Below, one piece after another: positions 52,391 to 62,431 of a stretch of DNA of 64,000 bases; the stretch's first letter is position 1, and every line of letters begins with the position of its first letter. The notes beneath the pieces are model-generated. The model was not told the DNA's origin. It searched no databases and worked only from the letters and a program-made list of their open reading frames with translations. The translations under genes were made by a program, and so were the position numbers. The stretch is from NCBI GenBank assembly GCA_003243195.1, contig QFQI01000002.1, forward strand, positions 521,410 to 585,409, in the 5' to 3' direction. This DNA is from Sphingomonas taxi. GTDB taxonomy: Bacteria > Pseudomonadota > Alphaproteobacteria > Sphingomonadales > Sphingomonadaceae.

Positions 52391-53133
52391 TGCCGGGCGC
52401 GGCGTCGCTGATCGCGCGCGCCTATGACGCCCGCACCGTCCGGACCCGAATCAAGCACGCGCGCGCCGCGATCGCGATCGACCCCGATGCGCTGGACGCA
52501 TATGTCCTGCTCGCCTCGTCGCTGGACGATGATTCGCCCGAGCGGCTGACGCTGCTGCGCGAGGGCGCGGCGCGGGGGCGGTCGGCATGGGCGCGCGAGG
52601 TGGCGCACCCCGACACATGCGATTTCTGGCTGGATCACGACACGCGCCCGTTCATGCGCCTTTTGCACCTGCTGGCGCTGGAGCTGTGGGAAACCGGCGA
52701 TACCGCGGGAGCGATCGCCGAGGCCGAGGGGCTGTTGCGGCTGAACCCCAACGACAATCAGGGCATCCGCGAGCTGCTGACCGACTGGTATGGCGCCGTC
52801 GGCGCGTGGGACGCGTTGCGCGCGCTGCTCGCCCGCTATCCGGACGACTGGTCGACCAGCCACCATTATGCGCGCTGGTTGCTGGCGTTCCGCGACGGCC
52901 AGCCAACCGCCGACGCGCTGGCGGACGCGCTGGAGGTCAACCCGCACGTCCCGCGCTTCCTGGCCGATCTGCTCGCGCGGCCCGATGAGGAGGGGCGGTT
53001 CGCCGGTTTCGTCACTGCCGGCGGCGCGGACGAGGCGCACGACTATGCGCAAAGCGCGCGCCCGGCGTGGGCGAAGGTGCCCGGCGCAGTGGAGCGGCTG
53101 GTGCGGGACGCGGCGACGCGGAGCGGCTCCTAG
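52387..53133 (+). CDS. tetratricopeptide-like protein of unknown function
   Basis: A 248-residue, helix-rich, Trp- and Arg-containing soluble protein. Two stretches resemble TPR helices: RIKHARAAIAIDPDALDAYVLLA and GAIAEAEGLLRLNPNDNQGIR, the latter with the usual N-P-x-x turn. No catalytic motif or signal is seen. It is translationally coupled to ispG, but a link to isoprenoid synthesis is not supported. I do not recognise the family. Confidence 0.65.
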   Translation: MMPGAASLIARAYDARTVRTRIKHARAAIAIDPDALDAYVLLASSLDDDSPERLTLLREGAARGRSAWAREVAHPDTCDFWLDHDTRPFMRLLHLLALELWETGDTAGAIAEAEGLLRLNPNDNQGIRELLTDWYGAVGAWDALRALLARYPDDWSTSHHYARWLLAFRDGQPTADALADALEVNPHVPRFLADLLARPDEEGRFAGFVTAGGADEAHDYAQSARPAWAKVPGAVERLVRDAATRSGS

Positions 53134-53437
53134 GGGCGATCGACGTTCAGCACTGACGGCTTGAACCGACGCCCTGACCTATGCCGTCCCTCCCGCGCTG
53201 GCTGATGTGACGAACAATGGTGGACATCGCCGAATGTCGATCAACCCTGCAAAGCAATCGACATCGGCGTCCACAGGTCGTGGCGGCGGCGAGAAGGGTG
53301 GCGGTGACGTGGATGCGCGGCCGACGACTCATCGCCCGACATGGCGACGGCGTTTGTCGGCAGCGCGGCGCGGGGATGGTCGCGCTTCACGTCGCGGCGC
53401 GTGTACGGCTGCGCGCGGCGTGGTAGCGAGCGCGGCC
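53134..53437. other. 304-base non-coding gap with structured inverted repeat
   Basis: Between the TPR-like gene and the DMT transporter. It contains an imperfect inverted repeat at 53221-53273 (8, 5 and 4 paired bases with bulges and a 15-base loop). No gene or clear promoter is visible; the ATG of the transporter at 53438 has no strong ribosome site. Confidence 0.5.
53221..53273. repeat. imperfect hairpin with two bulges
   Basis: Left arm 53221-53241 and right arm 53257-53273 can form a stem of about 17 pairs. ATGTCGAT at 53234-53241 pairs perfectly with ATCGACAT at 53257-53264. It could be a palindromic repeat unit or a leader structure for the downstream transporter gene. Confidence 0.5.
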
Positions 53438-54349
53438 ATGTCGCACGCCCGCTCGCCACGCCATCTCTCTCCCGCGCTGGCCTGCGCCGTCGCGGCGGGC
53501 GGGATCGCGTTGTTCTCGATCATGGATGCGTTCATGAAATCGCTGGTGCTCGCGATCGGCGTCTACAATGCGCTGCTGTGGCGCACGATGCTGTCGGCGG
53601 CGATCGGCGGGGCGGCGTGGCGGGTCGGCGGCGCGCCGCGGCCGTCGGCGCGCGCGCTGCGGCTGCACGTCGCGCGCGGCACGATCACCACGTTCATGGC
53701 GCTGCTGTTCTTCTGGGGACTGGCGCGGGTGCCGATGGCGCAGGCGATCGCGCTCACCTATATCGCGCCGCTGCTGGCGCTGCTGCTGGGCGCGGTGTTC
53801 CTGCACGAGCGTGTCGGCCCGCGCGTGGTCGGCGCGTCGCTGGCGGCGCTCGGCGGGGTGGCGGTGATTTTGGCGGGGCAGGCGCGGATGACGCTGGGCG
53901 CGGAGGCGCTGCGCGGCGCGGCGGCGATCCTGGCATCGGCGGTGCTCTATGCCGCGAACCTGGTGGTCGCGCGCCTGCAAAGCCAGGCCGCCGCGCCGCG
54001 CGAGATCGCGTTCGTGCAATCGGCGGTCGTCGCGCTGCTGCTCCTGCTCGCGGCGCCGTGGCTGGCGAAGCTGCCGCCCGGCGCGCTGTGGTGGCAGATC
54101 GCGCTGGCGGCGCTGCTCGCGGTGGGGTCGCTGTTCCTGCTCGGCTGGGCCTATGCGCATGGCGAGGCGGGGTTCCTCGCCACCAGCGAATATACGTCGT
54201 TCGTCTATGCCGCGCTGCTGGGATGGGCGGTGTTCGGAGAGAAGGTGGCGGTGACGACGCTGGCGGGCGCGGCGATCATCGTGGTGGCATGCCTGTACGC
54301 GGCGCGGCGTCGCGACATGGCACAGTCTGCGCTACAGGGGGCGGCATGA
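53438..54349 (+). CDS. DMT-family (EamA) transporter
   Basis: A 303-residue inner-membrane protein with about ten helices and two EamA repeats, a second member of this family in the window. Family segments include GIALFSIMDAFMKSLVLAIG, ARVPMAQAIALTYIAPLLALLLG and, near the end, FLATSEYTSFVYAALLGWAVFGE. The start MSHARSPRHLSP is the first that fits the family. Coupled by ATGA to a GNAT gene. Substrate unknown. Confidence 0.86.
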   Translation: MSHARSPRHLSPALACAVAAGGIALFSIMDAFMKSLVLAIGVYNALLWRTMLSAAIGGAAWRVGGAPRPSARALRLHVARGTITTFMALLFFWGLARVPMAQAIALTYIAPLLALLLGAVFLHERVGPRVVGASLAALGGVAVILAGQARMTLGAEALRGAAAILASAVLYAANLVVARLQSQAAAPREIAFVQSAVVALLLLLAAPWLAKLPPGALWWQIALAALLAVGSLFLLGWAYAHGEAGFLATSEYTSFVYAALLGWAVFGEKVAVTTLAGAAIIVVACLYAARRRDMAQSALQGAA

Positions 54350-54828
54350 TGCCCATGATCCGCCCCGCCACTCCCGCCGACGTTCCGGTCATGCTGGGTT
54401 TCATCCGCGACCTCGCCGCGTTCGAGCGGGAGCCCGACGCGGTGGAGGCGACCGAGGACATGCTGCACGACGCGCTGTTCGGCGCGCAGCCCGCCGCCGA
54501 GGCGCTGATCGCGGAAGCCGACGGCGCGGCGATCGGCTTCGCGATCTTCTACGTCACCTTCTCCACCTGGACCGGGCGGCGCGGGCTGTGGCTGGACGAC
54601 CTGTACGTCACGCCGGCGGCACGCGGCGGCGGCGCGGGTGCGGCGCTGCTCAGCGCACTGGCGGGGATCGCGGTGGATCGCGGCTATGCGCGCTTCGAAT
54701 GGTGGGTGCTCGACTGGAACACGCCGGCGATCGACTTCTACCGGGCGAAGGGGGCGGTGGCGCAGGACCAGTGGACGGCGCAGCGCGTCGACGGCGACGC
54801 GCTGCGCGTGCTGGCGGGGAAGCGCTGA
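54346..54828 (+). CDS. GNAT family N-acetyltransferase
   Basis: A 160-residue GNAT with the acetyl-CoA motif A, LDDLYVTPAARGGGAGAALLSALAGIA (R-G-x-G-x-G/A type), and the C-terminal NTPAIDFYRAKGAV. Similar to diamine or small-amine acetyltransferases (FAIFYVTFSTWTGRRGLWLDD), but the acceptor is not predictable. It starts in the stop codon of the transporter gene. Confidence 0.85.
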   Translation: MMPMIRPATPADVPVMLGFIRDLAAFEREPDAVEATEDMLHDALFGAQPAAEALIAEADGAAIGFAIFYVTFSTWTGRRGLWLDDLYVTPAARGGGAGAALLSALAGIAVDRGYARFEWWVLDWNTPAIDFYRAKGAVAQDQWTAQRVDGDALRVLAGKR

Positions 54829-54829
54829 G

Positions 54830-55150
54830 GTGGCGTGGCTGTGGCTGATCCTGGGCGGGATGTTCGAGGTGGGCTTCACCACCTGCCTGCGCAACGCCGA
54901 CGGCTTCCGGCATGTCGGCTGGACGATCGGGTTCCTTGCGTCGGTGTCGCTGTCGATGGTGCTGCTGGAGATCGCATCGCGCAGCATCCCGATGGGCACC
55001 GCTTATGCGGTGTGGACCGGGATCGGCGCGCTGGGCACCGTGGTGGTCGGCATCCTGTTCTATGCCGAGGCCGCGACGCCGCTGCGTCTGCTGCTGATCG
55101 TGGGGGCGGTGGCGTGCATCGCCGGGCTGAAGCTGACCGGCGGGCATTGA
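54830..55150 (+). CDS. small multidrug resistance protein, SugE/Gdx type
   Basis: A 106-residue, four-helix exporter. The Glu of the first helix (GMFEVGFTTCLRNADGF) is the conserved proton/substrate site, and SIPMGTAYAVWTGIGALGTVVVGILF is the SugE/Gdx signature, which favours guanidinium export. It begins at a GTG one base after the GNAT stop. Confidence 0.85.
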   Translation: MAWLWLILGGMFEVGFTTCLRNADGFRHVGWTIGFLASVSLSMVLLEIASRSIPMGTAYAVWTGIGALGTVVVGILFYAEAATPLRLLLIVGAVACIAGLKLTGGH

Positions 55151-55491
55151 TGGCGCTGGATCGCGGACTGGTCGAGTGGGTGGCGGAGGCAATGGCCGCG
55201 CAGGGGACAGTCACGCACCGGCGGATGATGGGCGGCGCGACGCTGTACTTGGACGGCATCGTGTTCGCGATCGTGGACGGCGACGGAACCCTGTGGTTCA
55301 AGGCGGATCGCGAGAGTGACGCGGCGTGGGATGCGGCGGGCTGCGCGCGCTTCACCCATGAACGGCGCGACGGGCGCGTGGCGACGATGAACTATCGGCG
55401 CGCGCCGGACGATTGCCTCGATGATGCGGAGGCGCTGCGCGAATGGGCGGCGCTGGGGGTGGCGGCGGGCCGGCGCGCGCCGCGGCGGTAA
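55150..55491 (+). CDS. TfoX N-terminal domain protein
   Basis: A 113-residue protein made of one TfoX/Sxy N-terminal domain (RRMMGGATLYLDGIVFAIVDGDGTLWFKAD, then YRRAPDDCLDDAEALREW). In gammaproteobacteria TfoX regulates competence; stand-alone N-domains occur widely with unknown roles. Its ATG overlaps the SMR stop (TGATG). Confidence 0.82.
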   Translation: MALDRGLVEWVAEAMAAQGTVTHRRMMGGATLYLDGIVFAIVDGDGTLWFKADRESDAAWDAAGCARFTHERRDGRVATMNYRRAPDDCLDDAEALREWAALGVAAGRRAPRR

Positions 55492-55493
55492 GA

Positions 55494-55519
55494 CCCTCTC
55501 CCCCGGCTGGAGGAGAGGG
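55494..55519. terminator. stem-loop between convergent tfoX-like gene and ppa
   Basis: CCCTCTCC (55494-55501) pairs with GGAGAGGG (55512-55519) around a ten-base loop. No T run follows, so termination efficiency is uncertain. Confidence 0.5.
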
Positions 55520-55527
55520 GAAGGCGG

Positions 55528-56106
55528 TCAGTCGCGGCCCGGCACGTCGTGATCGTGCGGTTCCTCGCCCTCGGCCTTGGCGGCGTCGTAGCGTGCGATC
55601 GCCTCCATCGTGATGCGGCGCGCTTCCTCGCGGTCGCCCCAAGTGCCGACGCGCACCCACTTCTTCTTCTCCAGATCCTTGTAGTGGGTGAAGAAATGCT
55701 CGATCTGCTCGAAGACGATCTCCGGCAGGTCGTCCTTCTCGCCGACCTTGGAGTAATAAGGGAAGGTGGTGTCGACCGGCACGCAGACCAGCTTCTCGTC
55801 GCCGCCGGCCTCGTCCTCCAGGTTCAGCACCGCGATCGGGCGGGCGCGCACGACGCAGCCCGGGATGAACGGCGAGCGCGCCACGACCAGCGCATCCAGC
55901 GGATCGCCATCGGGCGACAGCGTGTGCGGCACGAAGCCGTAGTTCGCGGGATAGCGCATCGGCGTGTGCAGGATGCGGTCCACGAACAGCGCGCCCGACG
56001 CCTTGTCGAACTCGTACTTCACCGGCTCGCCGCCGGTCGGCACTTCGATCACCACGTTCAGGTCGTCGGGCGGGTTCGAGCCCACCGGGATCAGGTCGAT
56101 ACGCAT
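55528..56106 (-). CDS. ppa: inorganic pyrophosphatase
   Basis: Family I soluble pyrophosphatase of 192 residues, which drives biosynthesis by hydrolysing PPi. Metal-binding segments include VVIEVPTGGEPVKYEFDKAS, YPANYGFVPHTLSPDGDPLDALV and the EDEAGGDEKL loop. The start MRIDLIPVGSNPPDDLN is normal. Confidence 0.95.
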   Translation of the reverse strand: MRIDLIPVGSNPPDDLNVVIEVPTGGEPVKYEFDKASGALFVDRILHTPMRYPANYGFVPHTLSPDGDPLDALVVARSPFIPGCVVRARPIAVLNLEDEAGGDEKLVCVPVDTTFPYYSKVGEKDDLPEIVFEQIEHFFTHYKDLEKKKWVRVGTWGDREEARRITMEAIARYDAAKAEGEEPHDHDVPGRD

Positions 56107-56140
56107 TCGTCTTCCCCTTTACAGGCGCGAACGCCCCGGC

Positions 56141-58063
56141 TCAGCGGGGCGCAAGGAGGCGGTCGAGCCCGGTGTCGCCGGTGCCGACCTTCTGCAGGCG
56201 GGGGTAGCGCAAGCCCTGATGATAGTCGAGTGCTGCACTGCGGTAGTGTGCGCCCGTCTTGACCGTCAACGGGATCGCCGTGGTTCCGTCCTTCGCGGCG
56301 GTGATCGCGGCCTTCAGGCGATCGGGGCTGTACGCGTCGCCGTCCACCGCGACGATCTGGTCGCCGACCGTCAGCCCGGCCTTGAACGCCGCGCTCTGCC
56401 AGGTCACGCCGGTCAGTTCGCCCTGCGCGTTGAGCGTCAGGCCGCCGGAATAGGTGAGATTGGTCGACTTGGACGCGGTTTCCGCCGCCTTGAACGACGG
56501 GGACGGCGTGTCGGTATAGACCAGCCGGTAGCCGTTGCGCGCGAAGCCCTCGATCGGCGCGCCGCTCGCATGCTCGGTCAGGCGGCGTTGCAGATAGCCG
56601 GCCCAGTCCCACGGCACGATGGCGTTCAGCGTGCTCGCCACATCGTCGAACGTGTACGTCACCTCGCCCCAGTCGCCGTCGCGGATCCCGAAGAACGCGC
56701 GCGCGAAATCGTCGATCGACTTCGCCCCGCCCGATTTCTCGCGCAGCAGCGAATCGACGTCCATCCAGACCAGCAGCCCTTCGTTGTAATAATCCTCGCT
56801 GCGCTGCCAGCTCGTCCAGCCCTTGGGCCGGCGCGCGGAGATGACCGGATCGTTGGTGGTGTCGATCAGCGCGCGCCACTGGCGGCCGGGCTGGCTGTCG
56901 TACAGCGCCATGATCGCGGCATATTGGTCCAGCGTGTCCTGCTTGCTGACCAGCCCCGATCGCGCCTGGAGCACATAGCCCCAGAATTGCGTCTGCCCTT
57001 CATACACCCACAGCAGCGAGCCGCGCATCGGGGTGCGGAAGTCGGGGGTCCACAGGTCCGCGCCGCGCCGGAACTTGCCGTCCCAGCTATGCGTGAATTC
57101 GTGCGGCAGCAGGTTGCGGCGCCCCGGCCCGTCACTCCATTTGGTGAAATAGCCCGGAGTCACGCCATTCTCGCTGGAGCGGTGATGCTCCAGCCCGATC
57201 CCGCCGAGCTGGTCGGTGATCGACAGCAGGAACTCGTAGCGGTCGTAATGCTGCGCGCCGAAGGTCTTCACCGCCTGCTCGACCAGCCGCGCATGGCCGG
57301 CGATCTGCTCCGGCGTCGCGGCCAGTTCGGCGGGATCGTCGGCGAAGACGTTCAGGTTCACGCGCGGCGACAGCGGCCAGACCTTGCCGTACTTGCCCGC
57401 CAGCACCGGCGAATCGACCAGCACCTCGTAATTGGTGGTGTCGTAGGTGTAGGTCGCGCCGTTCCGGCGCGCCGGGACCGCGCCGGCCGCCGTCCAGCCG
57501 TCCGGGTAGGTGACGGTCATCTGGATCGGGATCTGCCGCGTATAGTAACCGGCCGGATACAGGCTGACCGAATTGGGTTGCAGCGAGATCATCGTGGGCG
57601 TCATCGCGATGCGGCCCTGATTGGCCTGGGTCGCGGAGATGAACTGGAACGTCGCCGTGACCGCCTTCGCGCCCGCCGGCACGTCGATGTGGAAGGCGAA
57701 GACGTCCACCGGGTCGCGCGTCCATTCCACGCGCCTGCCGTTCGCGGTGATGACGAGGCCGGCCAGCTTCTCGATCTCGCCGCGCGGGGAGTGTGCGCCG
57801 GGCAGCCACTTCGGGAACAGCAGCACCATGTGCCCGGCGGACGGCACCGGGATCGTCTCGGTCACGCGGAAGATGCCCTGTCGCGTGTCGCTGGCATCCA
57901 CGGCCAGGCGGATCGTGCCGGGAAAGCGTACGTCGCGCGGCGCGGGTATGCGGTCGACGAACGGCACCGGCTGCGGCGCGCTGTTGCCGGCGGGCACCTG
58001 GGCGGAAAGGGGCGAGACGCTGAGCGAAGCAAGCAGGGTGGCGGCGGCGAAACGACGGATCAT
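56141..58063 (-). CDS. M61 family aminopeptidase with PDZ domain
   Basis: A secreted or periplasmic zinc peptidase of 640 residues: signal peptide (MIRRFAAATLLASLSVSPLSAQ), an N-terminal beta domain, a thermolysin-like catalytic domain with HEFTH (His321, Glu322, His325), and a C-terminal PDZ domain (about residues 540-610) with LTVGDQIVAVDG. M61 enzymes cleave glycyl residues. The ATG at 58063 has GGGAG five bases upstream and is chosen over 58075. Confidence 0.88.
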   Translation of the reverse strand: MIRRFAAATLLASLSVSPLSAQVPAGNSAPQPVPFVDRIPAPRDVRFPGTIRLAVDASDTRQGIFRVTETIPVPSAGHMVLLFPKWLPGAHSPRGEIEKLAGLVITANGRRVEWTRDPVDVFAFHIDVPAGAKAVTATFQFISATQANQGRIAMTPTMISLQPNSVSLYPAGYYTRQIPIQMTVTYPDGWTAAGAVPARRNGATYTYDTTNYEVLVDSPVLAGKYGKVWPLSPRVNLNVFADDPAELAATPEQIAGHARLVEQAVKTFGAQHYDRYEFLLSITDQLGGIGLEHHRSSENGVTPGYFTKWSDGPGRRNLLPHEFTHSWDGKFRRGADLWTPDFRTPMRGSLLWVYEGQTQFWGYVLQARSGLVSKQDTLDQYAAIMALYDSQPGRQWRALIDTTNDPVISARRPKGWTSWQRSEDYYNEGLLVWMDVDSLLREKSGGAKSIDDFARAFFGIRDGDWGEVTYTFDDVASTLNAIVPWDWAGYLQRRLTEHASGAPIEGFARNGYRLVYTDTPSPSFKAAETASKSTNLTYSGGLTLNAQGELTGVTWQSAAFKAGLTVGDQIVAVDGDAYSPDRLKAAITAAKDGTTAIPLTVKTGAHYRSAALDYHQGLRYPRLQKVGTGDTGLDRLLAPR

Positions 58064-58134
58064 CAAGGCTCCCATAGGGAAGGGTGACTGTCATGATTAG
58101 CCGGGCGGTTCGCGCCGCGTCCACCCCCTTGCGC

Positions 58135-58785
58135 TCAACCGCCCCCCAGCACGTTGATGCTGAACGCGATCACGCCCAGGTTGAAGACGAAGCCGGCCAG
58201 GCACTGTCCCAGCACGACGCGGCGGATCGCCGGGGCGGTGACCGTGACGTCGGAGGTCTGGAAGGTCATCCCCAGCGTGTAGCTGAAATAAAGGAAGTCC
58301 CAATAGTCGGGCGTGTCGGTGCCGGGAACGTCGATGCCGCCGCTGTCCGGCCCGGCGTCGCCCGGCATGTAGAACAGATGCGCGTAGTGCAGCGCGTACA
58401 CCATGTTCGAGAACAGCCACGCCAGCGCCAGCGTCGCGATCACCAGCAGGCGGCCCACGCCGTTCTCGCGCCCGCGCAGTTCGGCATGCACCGCGACCAG
58501 GATCACCAGCGTCACCGCGCCGGTGATCGCCAGCAGCAGCGTGCGGTTGGCGTCGTTGGCCTGCGCGTTCGTCCGCATCTGCGCCGGGTCGTCGTGGCCG
58601 AACAGCGGCGTGACCGCGAGCAGGAAGGCGATCGCCGCCATGTCGAACCCGCCCATGATGCCGCGTCCGATGCCGACGGCCGGCACCAGCACCGCCGTGG
58701 CGGCGGCGAGGACGAGCGCGAACAAGATGAAGCGCGGCGGCGCGATATGCCGGCCCAGCGCGATGCGTTGACGACGTGCGTTCAT
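58135..58785 (-). CDS. DUF1345 family membrane protein
   Basis: A 216-residue protein with five or six hydrophobic helices and the DUF1345 segment DYWDFLYFSYTLGMTFQTSDV. No function is known for the family. It is divergent from hisS and leaves about 54 bases between the starts. Confidence 0.82.
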   Translation of the reverse strand: MNARRQRIALGRHIAPPRFILFALVLAAATAVLVPAVGIGRGIMGGFDMAAIAFLLAVTPLFGHDDPAQMRTNAQANDANRTLLLAITGAVTLVILVAVHAELRGRENGVGRLLVIATLALAWLFSNMVYALHYAHLFYMPGDAGPDSGGIDVPGTDTPDYWDFLYFSYTLGMTFQTSDVTVTAPAIRRVVLGQCLAGFVFNLGVIAFSINVLGGG

Positions 58786-58839
58786 GCGACGAGCCGCTAG
58801 CGCTCATGCGCGCGCACGACTAGATACCCGCACTTCATC

Positions 58840-60063
58840 ATGGCCCGTATCCAGACACCGCAGCGCGTGCGTGGCACGCAGGACATCTTCCGCGACGAGG
58901 AACGCCGCTTCGCGCGCGTACTCGATACCTTCGATCGCGTGCGCAGACTCTATTGCTTCGAACGCGTGGAGGTGCCGGTGTTCGAGGACACGCAGGTGTT
59001 CGCGCGCTCGATCGGCGAGACGACCGACGTCGTGTCGAAGGAGATGTACACCTTTCCCGACAAGGGCGACGACCTGCTGACGCTGCGCCCTGAATTCACC
59101 GCCGGGATCGCGCGCGCCTATATCACCAACGGATGGCAGCAGTTCGCGCCGCTCAAGCTGGTCACCAGCGGCGCGGTGTTCCGCTACGAACGCCCGCAGA
59201 AGGGCCGCTATCGCCAGTTCCACCAGATCGACGCCGAGCTGCTGGGCGCGCCCGAGCCGGCGGCGGACGTGGAGCTGCTGACGCTGGCCGACCAGTTGCT
59301 GCACGAGCTGGGCGTCGCGGACGGCGTGACGTTGCAACTCAACACGCTGGGCGATGCCGCGACGCGCGACGCGTGGCGCGACGCGCTGGTCGCGCATTTC
59401 GAGCGGCATCGCGGCGAATTGAGCGAGGACAGCCTGGCACGGCTCGACAAGAACCCGCTGCGCATCCTCGATTCCAAGGATCCGCGCGACCGCCCGATCG
59501 CCGACGCCGCGCCGGGGATCGACGCGTTCATGTCGGCGGACGCGGGCGCGTTCTTTGAGAGCGTGCAGAAGGGGTTGCAGGCGGCCGGCGTGGCGTTCCA
59601 GCGCAACGAGCGGCTGGTGCGTGGGCTGGATTATTATCGCCACACCGCCTTCGAGTTCGTCACCGACCGGCTGGGCGCGCAGGGCACGGTGCTGGCAGGT
59701 GGACGCTATGACGGGCTGGTGGAATCGCTGGGCGGGCCGGCAACGGCCGGCGTCGGCTGGGCGGCAGGCGTCGAGCGGCTGGCGATGCTGATCGAGGAGC
59801 CGGCGGCGGCGCGGCCGGAGGCGGTTCTGGTGGTGGAGGATCAGCGTGCCTATGATGCCGCGTTAACGGCGCTGGCGCGGTTGCGGCGCGCCGGCGTCTC
59901 GACGGAACTGGTCGCAAGCGGCTCGCCCAGAAAGCGGTACGACAAGGCGCTGAAGCTGGAGCCGGCCGAGACGCTGGTCTTCGCCATGGATGGCGACACG
60001 GTCGCGACGCGCGGCCGCGTGCTGCGCGGTGAAGCATCGCGGGTGGCCGAGGTGCTGCGATGA
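58840..60063 (+). CDS. hisS: histidyl-tRNA synthetase
   Basis: Class II synthetase of 407 residues. Motif 1 lies near VPVFEDTQVFARSIGE, motif 2 is FRYERPQKGRYRQFHQID, the histidine loop is LVRGLDYYRHTAFEF, and motif 3 contains GVGWAAGVERLAML. A short anticodon-binding domain follows (ELVASGSPRKRYDKAL). prfA begins 40 bases after its stop. Confidence 0.95.
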   Translation: MARIQTPQRVRGTQDIFRDEERRFARVLDTFDRVRRLYCFERVEVPVFEDTQVFARSIGETTDVVSKEMYTFPDKGDDLLTLRPEFTAGIARAYITNGWQQFAPLKLVTSGAVFRYERPQKGRYRQFHQIDAELLGAPEPAADVELLTLADQLLHELGVADGVTLQLNTLGDAATRDAWRDALVAHFERHRGELSEDSLARLDKNPLRILDSKDPRDRPIADAAPGIDAFMSADAGAFFESVQKGLQAAGVAFQRNERLVRGLDYYRHTAFEFVTDRLGAQGTVLAGGRYDGLVESLGGPATAGVGWAAGVERLAMLIEEPAAARPEAVLVVEDQRAYDAALTALARLRRAGVSTELVASGSPRKRYDKALKLEPAETLVFAMDGDTVATRGRVLRGEASRVAEVLR

Positions 60064-60103
60064 CCGTTCCTGCCGCCGGTGTGGCGGTGGGGGGTGGCGC
60101 GGC

Positions 60104-61183
<1,080 letters not shown>

Positions 61184-61363
61184 GCTGGCCTGTCGCGCGC
61201 CGCGGCAAGGCTCAGCCAAGCGCGGCCTCCGGCGGCGCAGCCTCGGTCCGGCGACGCGGCTTTGCGGCGGCGCGCCGACACACCTTCTCCGCCCCCGATC
61301 CGGGTATGGCGGCATCCGCCGGACGGCACGCGTCCCCTCGCCCGTCCCGGGCCGGTCCGCGGC

Positions 61364-62185
61364 GTGAGCGAGGCCCGCACGGCGCTGCGCGAGGCGGCGG
61401 CACGCTTCGGCTTCTCCGCCACGCCCCGGCTCGATGCCGAGCTGCTGCTGGCGCATGCGCTGGGCATCTCGCGCGACCGGCTGCTGCTGACGCTGGGCGA
61501 CCATGTCGTTCCGCCCGGTTACGCCGCGCTGGTCGATCGCCGCGCGCGACAGGAGCCGATCGCCTATATCACCGGCACGCGCGCCTTCTGGACCATCGAG
61601 CTTCAGGTGGCGCCCGGCGTATTGATCCCTCGCGCGGACAGCGAGACGCTGATCGAGGCCGCGGTCGCGCATTTCGGCGCCGGTCCGGGGCCGGCGCGCA
61701 TCCTCGATCTCGGCACCGGGCCGGGCACGCTGCTGCTCGCCGCGCTCGATCAATGGCCGCAGGCGGAAGGGCTGGGCATCGACGCATCGGCGACCGCGCT
61801 GGCGCTGGCGCGGCGCAATGCCGGGGCATTGGGCATGGCGGCGCGCGCGCGGTTCGCGATCGGCGACTGGGCGGGGGCGGTTGCCGGCCGCTTCGGTCTG
61901 GTGCTGGCGAACCCGCCCTATGTCGCGACCGGCGCGATGCTGCCGTCCGAAGTGGCGGATTACGAGCCGGCGTCGGCGTTGTTCGCCGGGGAAGACGGGC
62001 TCGACGACTATCGTCGCATCGCCCGGCAACTCGCGCCGCTGATCGCGCCGGGCGGGGTGGCGTGCGTGGAGATCGGCGCGGATCAGGGACGCAGTGCCGC
62101 GACGCTGTTCGAGGCGGCGGGATTGTCCGTCACGGTACGGCGCGATCTGGGCGACCGCGATCGCTGCCTCGTCGTCACGGCTTGA
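61364..62185 (+). CDS. prmC: release factor glutamine methyltransferase
   Basis: Methylates the GGQ glutamine of release factors. The 273-residue protein begins at a GTG (VSEARTALREAAARFGF) and has the SAM motif ILDLGTGPGTLLLA and the active-site NPPY (Asn183-Tyr186) in LANPPYVATG. Its position after prfA is conserved. The roughly 180-base gap to prfA is non-coding and repetitive. Confidence 0.93.
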   Translation: MSEARTALREAAARFGFSATPRLDAELLLAHALGISRDRLLLTLGDHVVPPGYAALVDRRARQEPIAYITGTRAFWTIELQVAPGVLIPRADSETLIEAAVAHFGAGPGPARILDLGTGPGTLLLAALDQWPQAEGLGIDASATALALARRNAGALGMAARARFAIGDWAGAVAGRFGLVLANPPYVATGAMLPSEVADYEPASALFAGEDGLDDYRRIARQLAPLIAPGGVACVEIGADQGRSAATLFEAAGLSVTVRRDLGDRDRCLVVTA

Positions 62186-62431
62186 ATTTGGCGCGATCTA
62201 CCCAATATTTCGCTTTGAGAACGCCTGTCGTGCGGCTAGAGACAACGCAGGGGCACGCGAACTCACCGGCATCTGCCGGATGACGCACCTGCTCTCCCTT
62301 CGTCATCAGCCGCTGCGGTCCGGCGGCCATGGCAGGCCCGCGATGCGAAAGCGTCGGCGGTGCCGGGGTACGATTGTAACCCGTGCTTCGGGAGCGAATG
62401 CCGCTTTTGGTTCCAGGACGAGGACAGTGAA

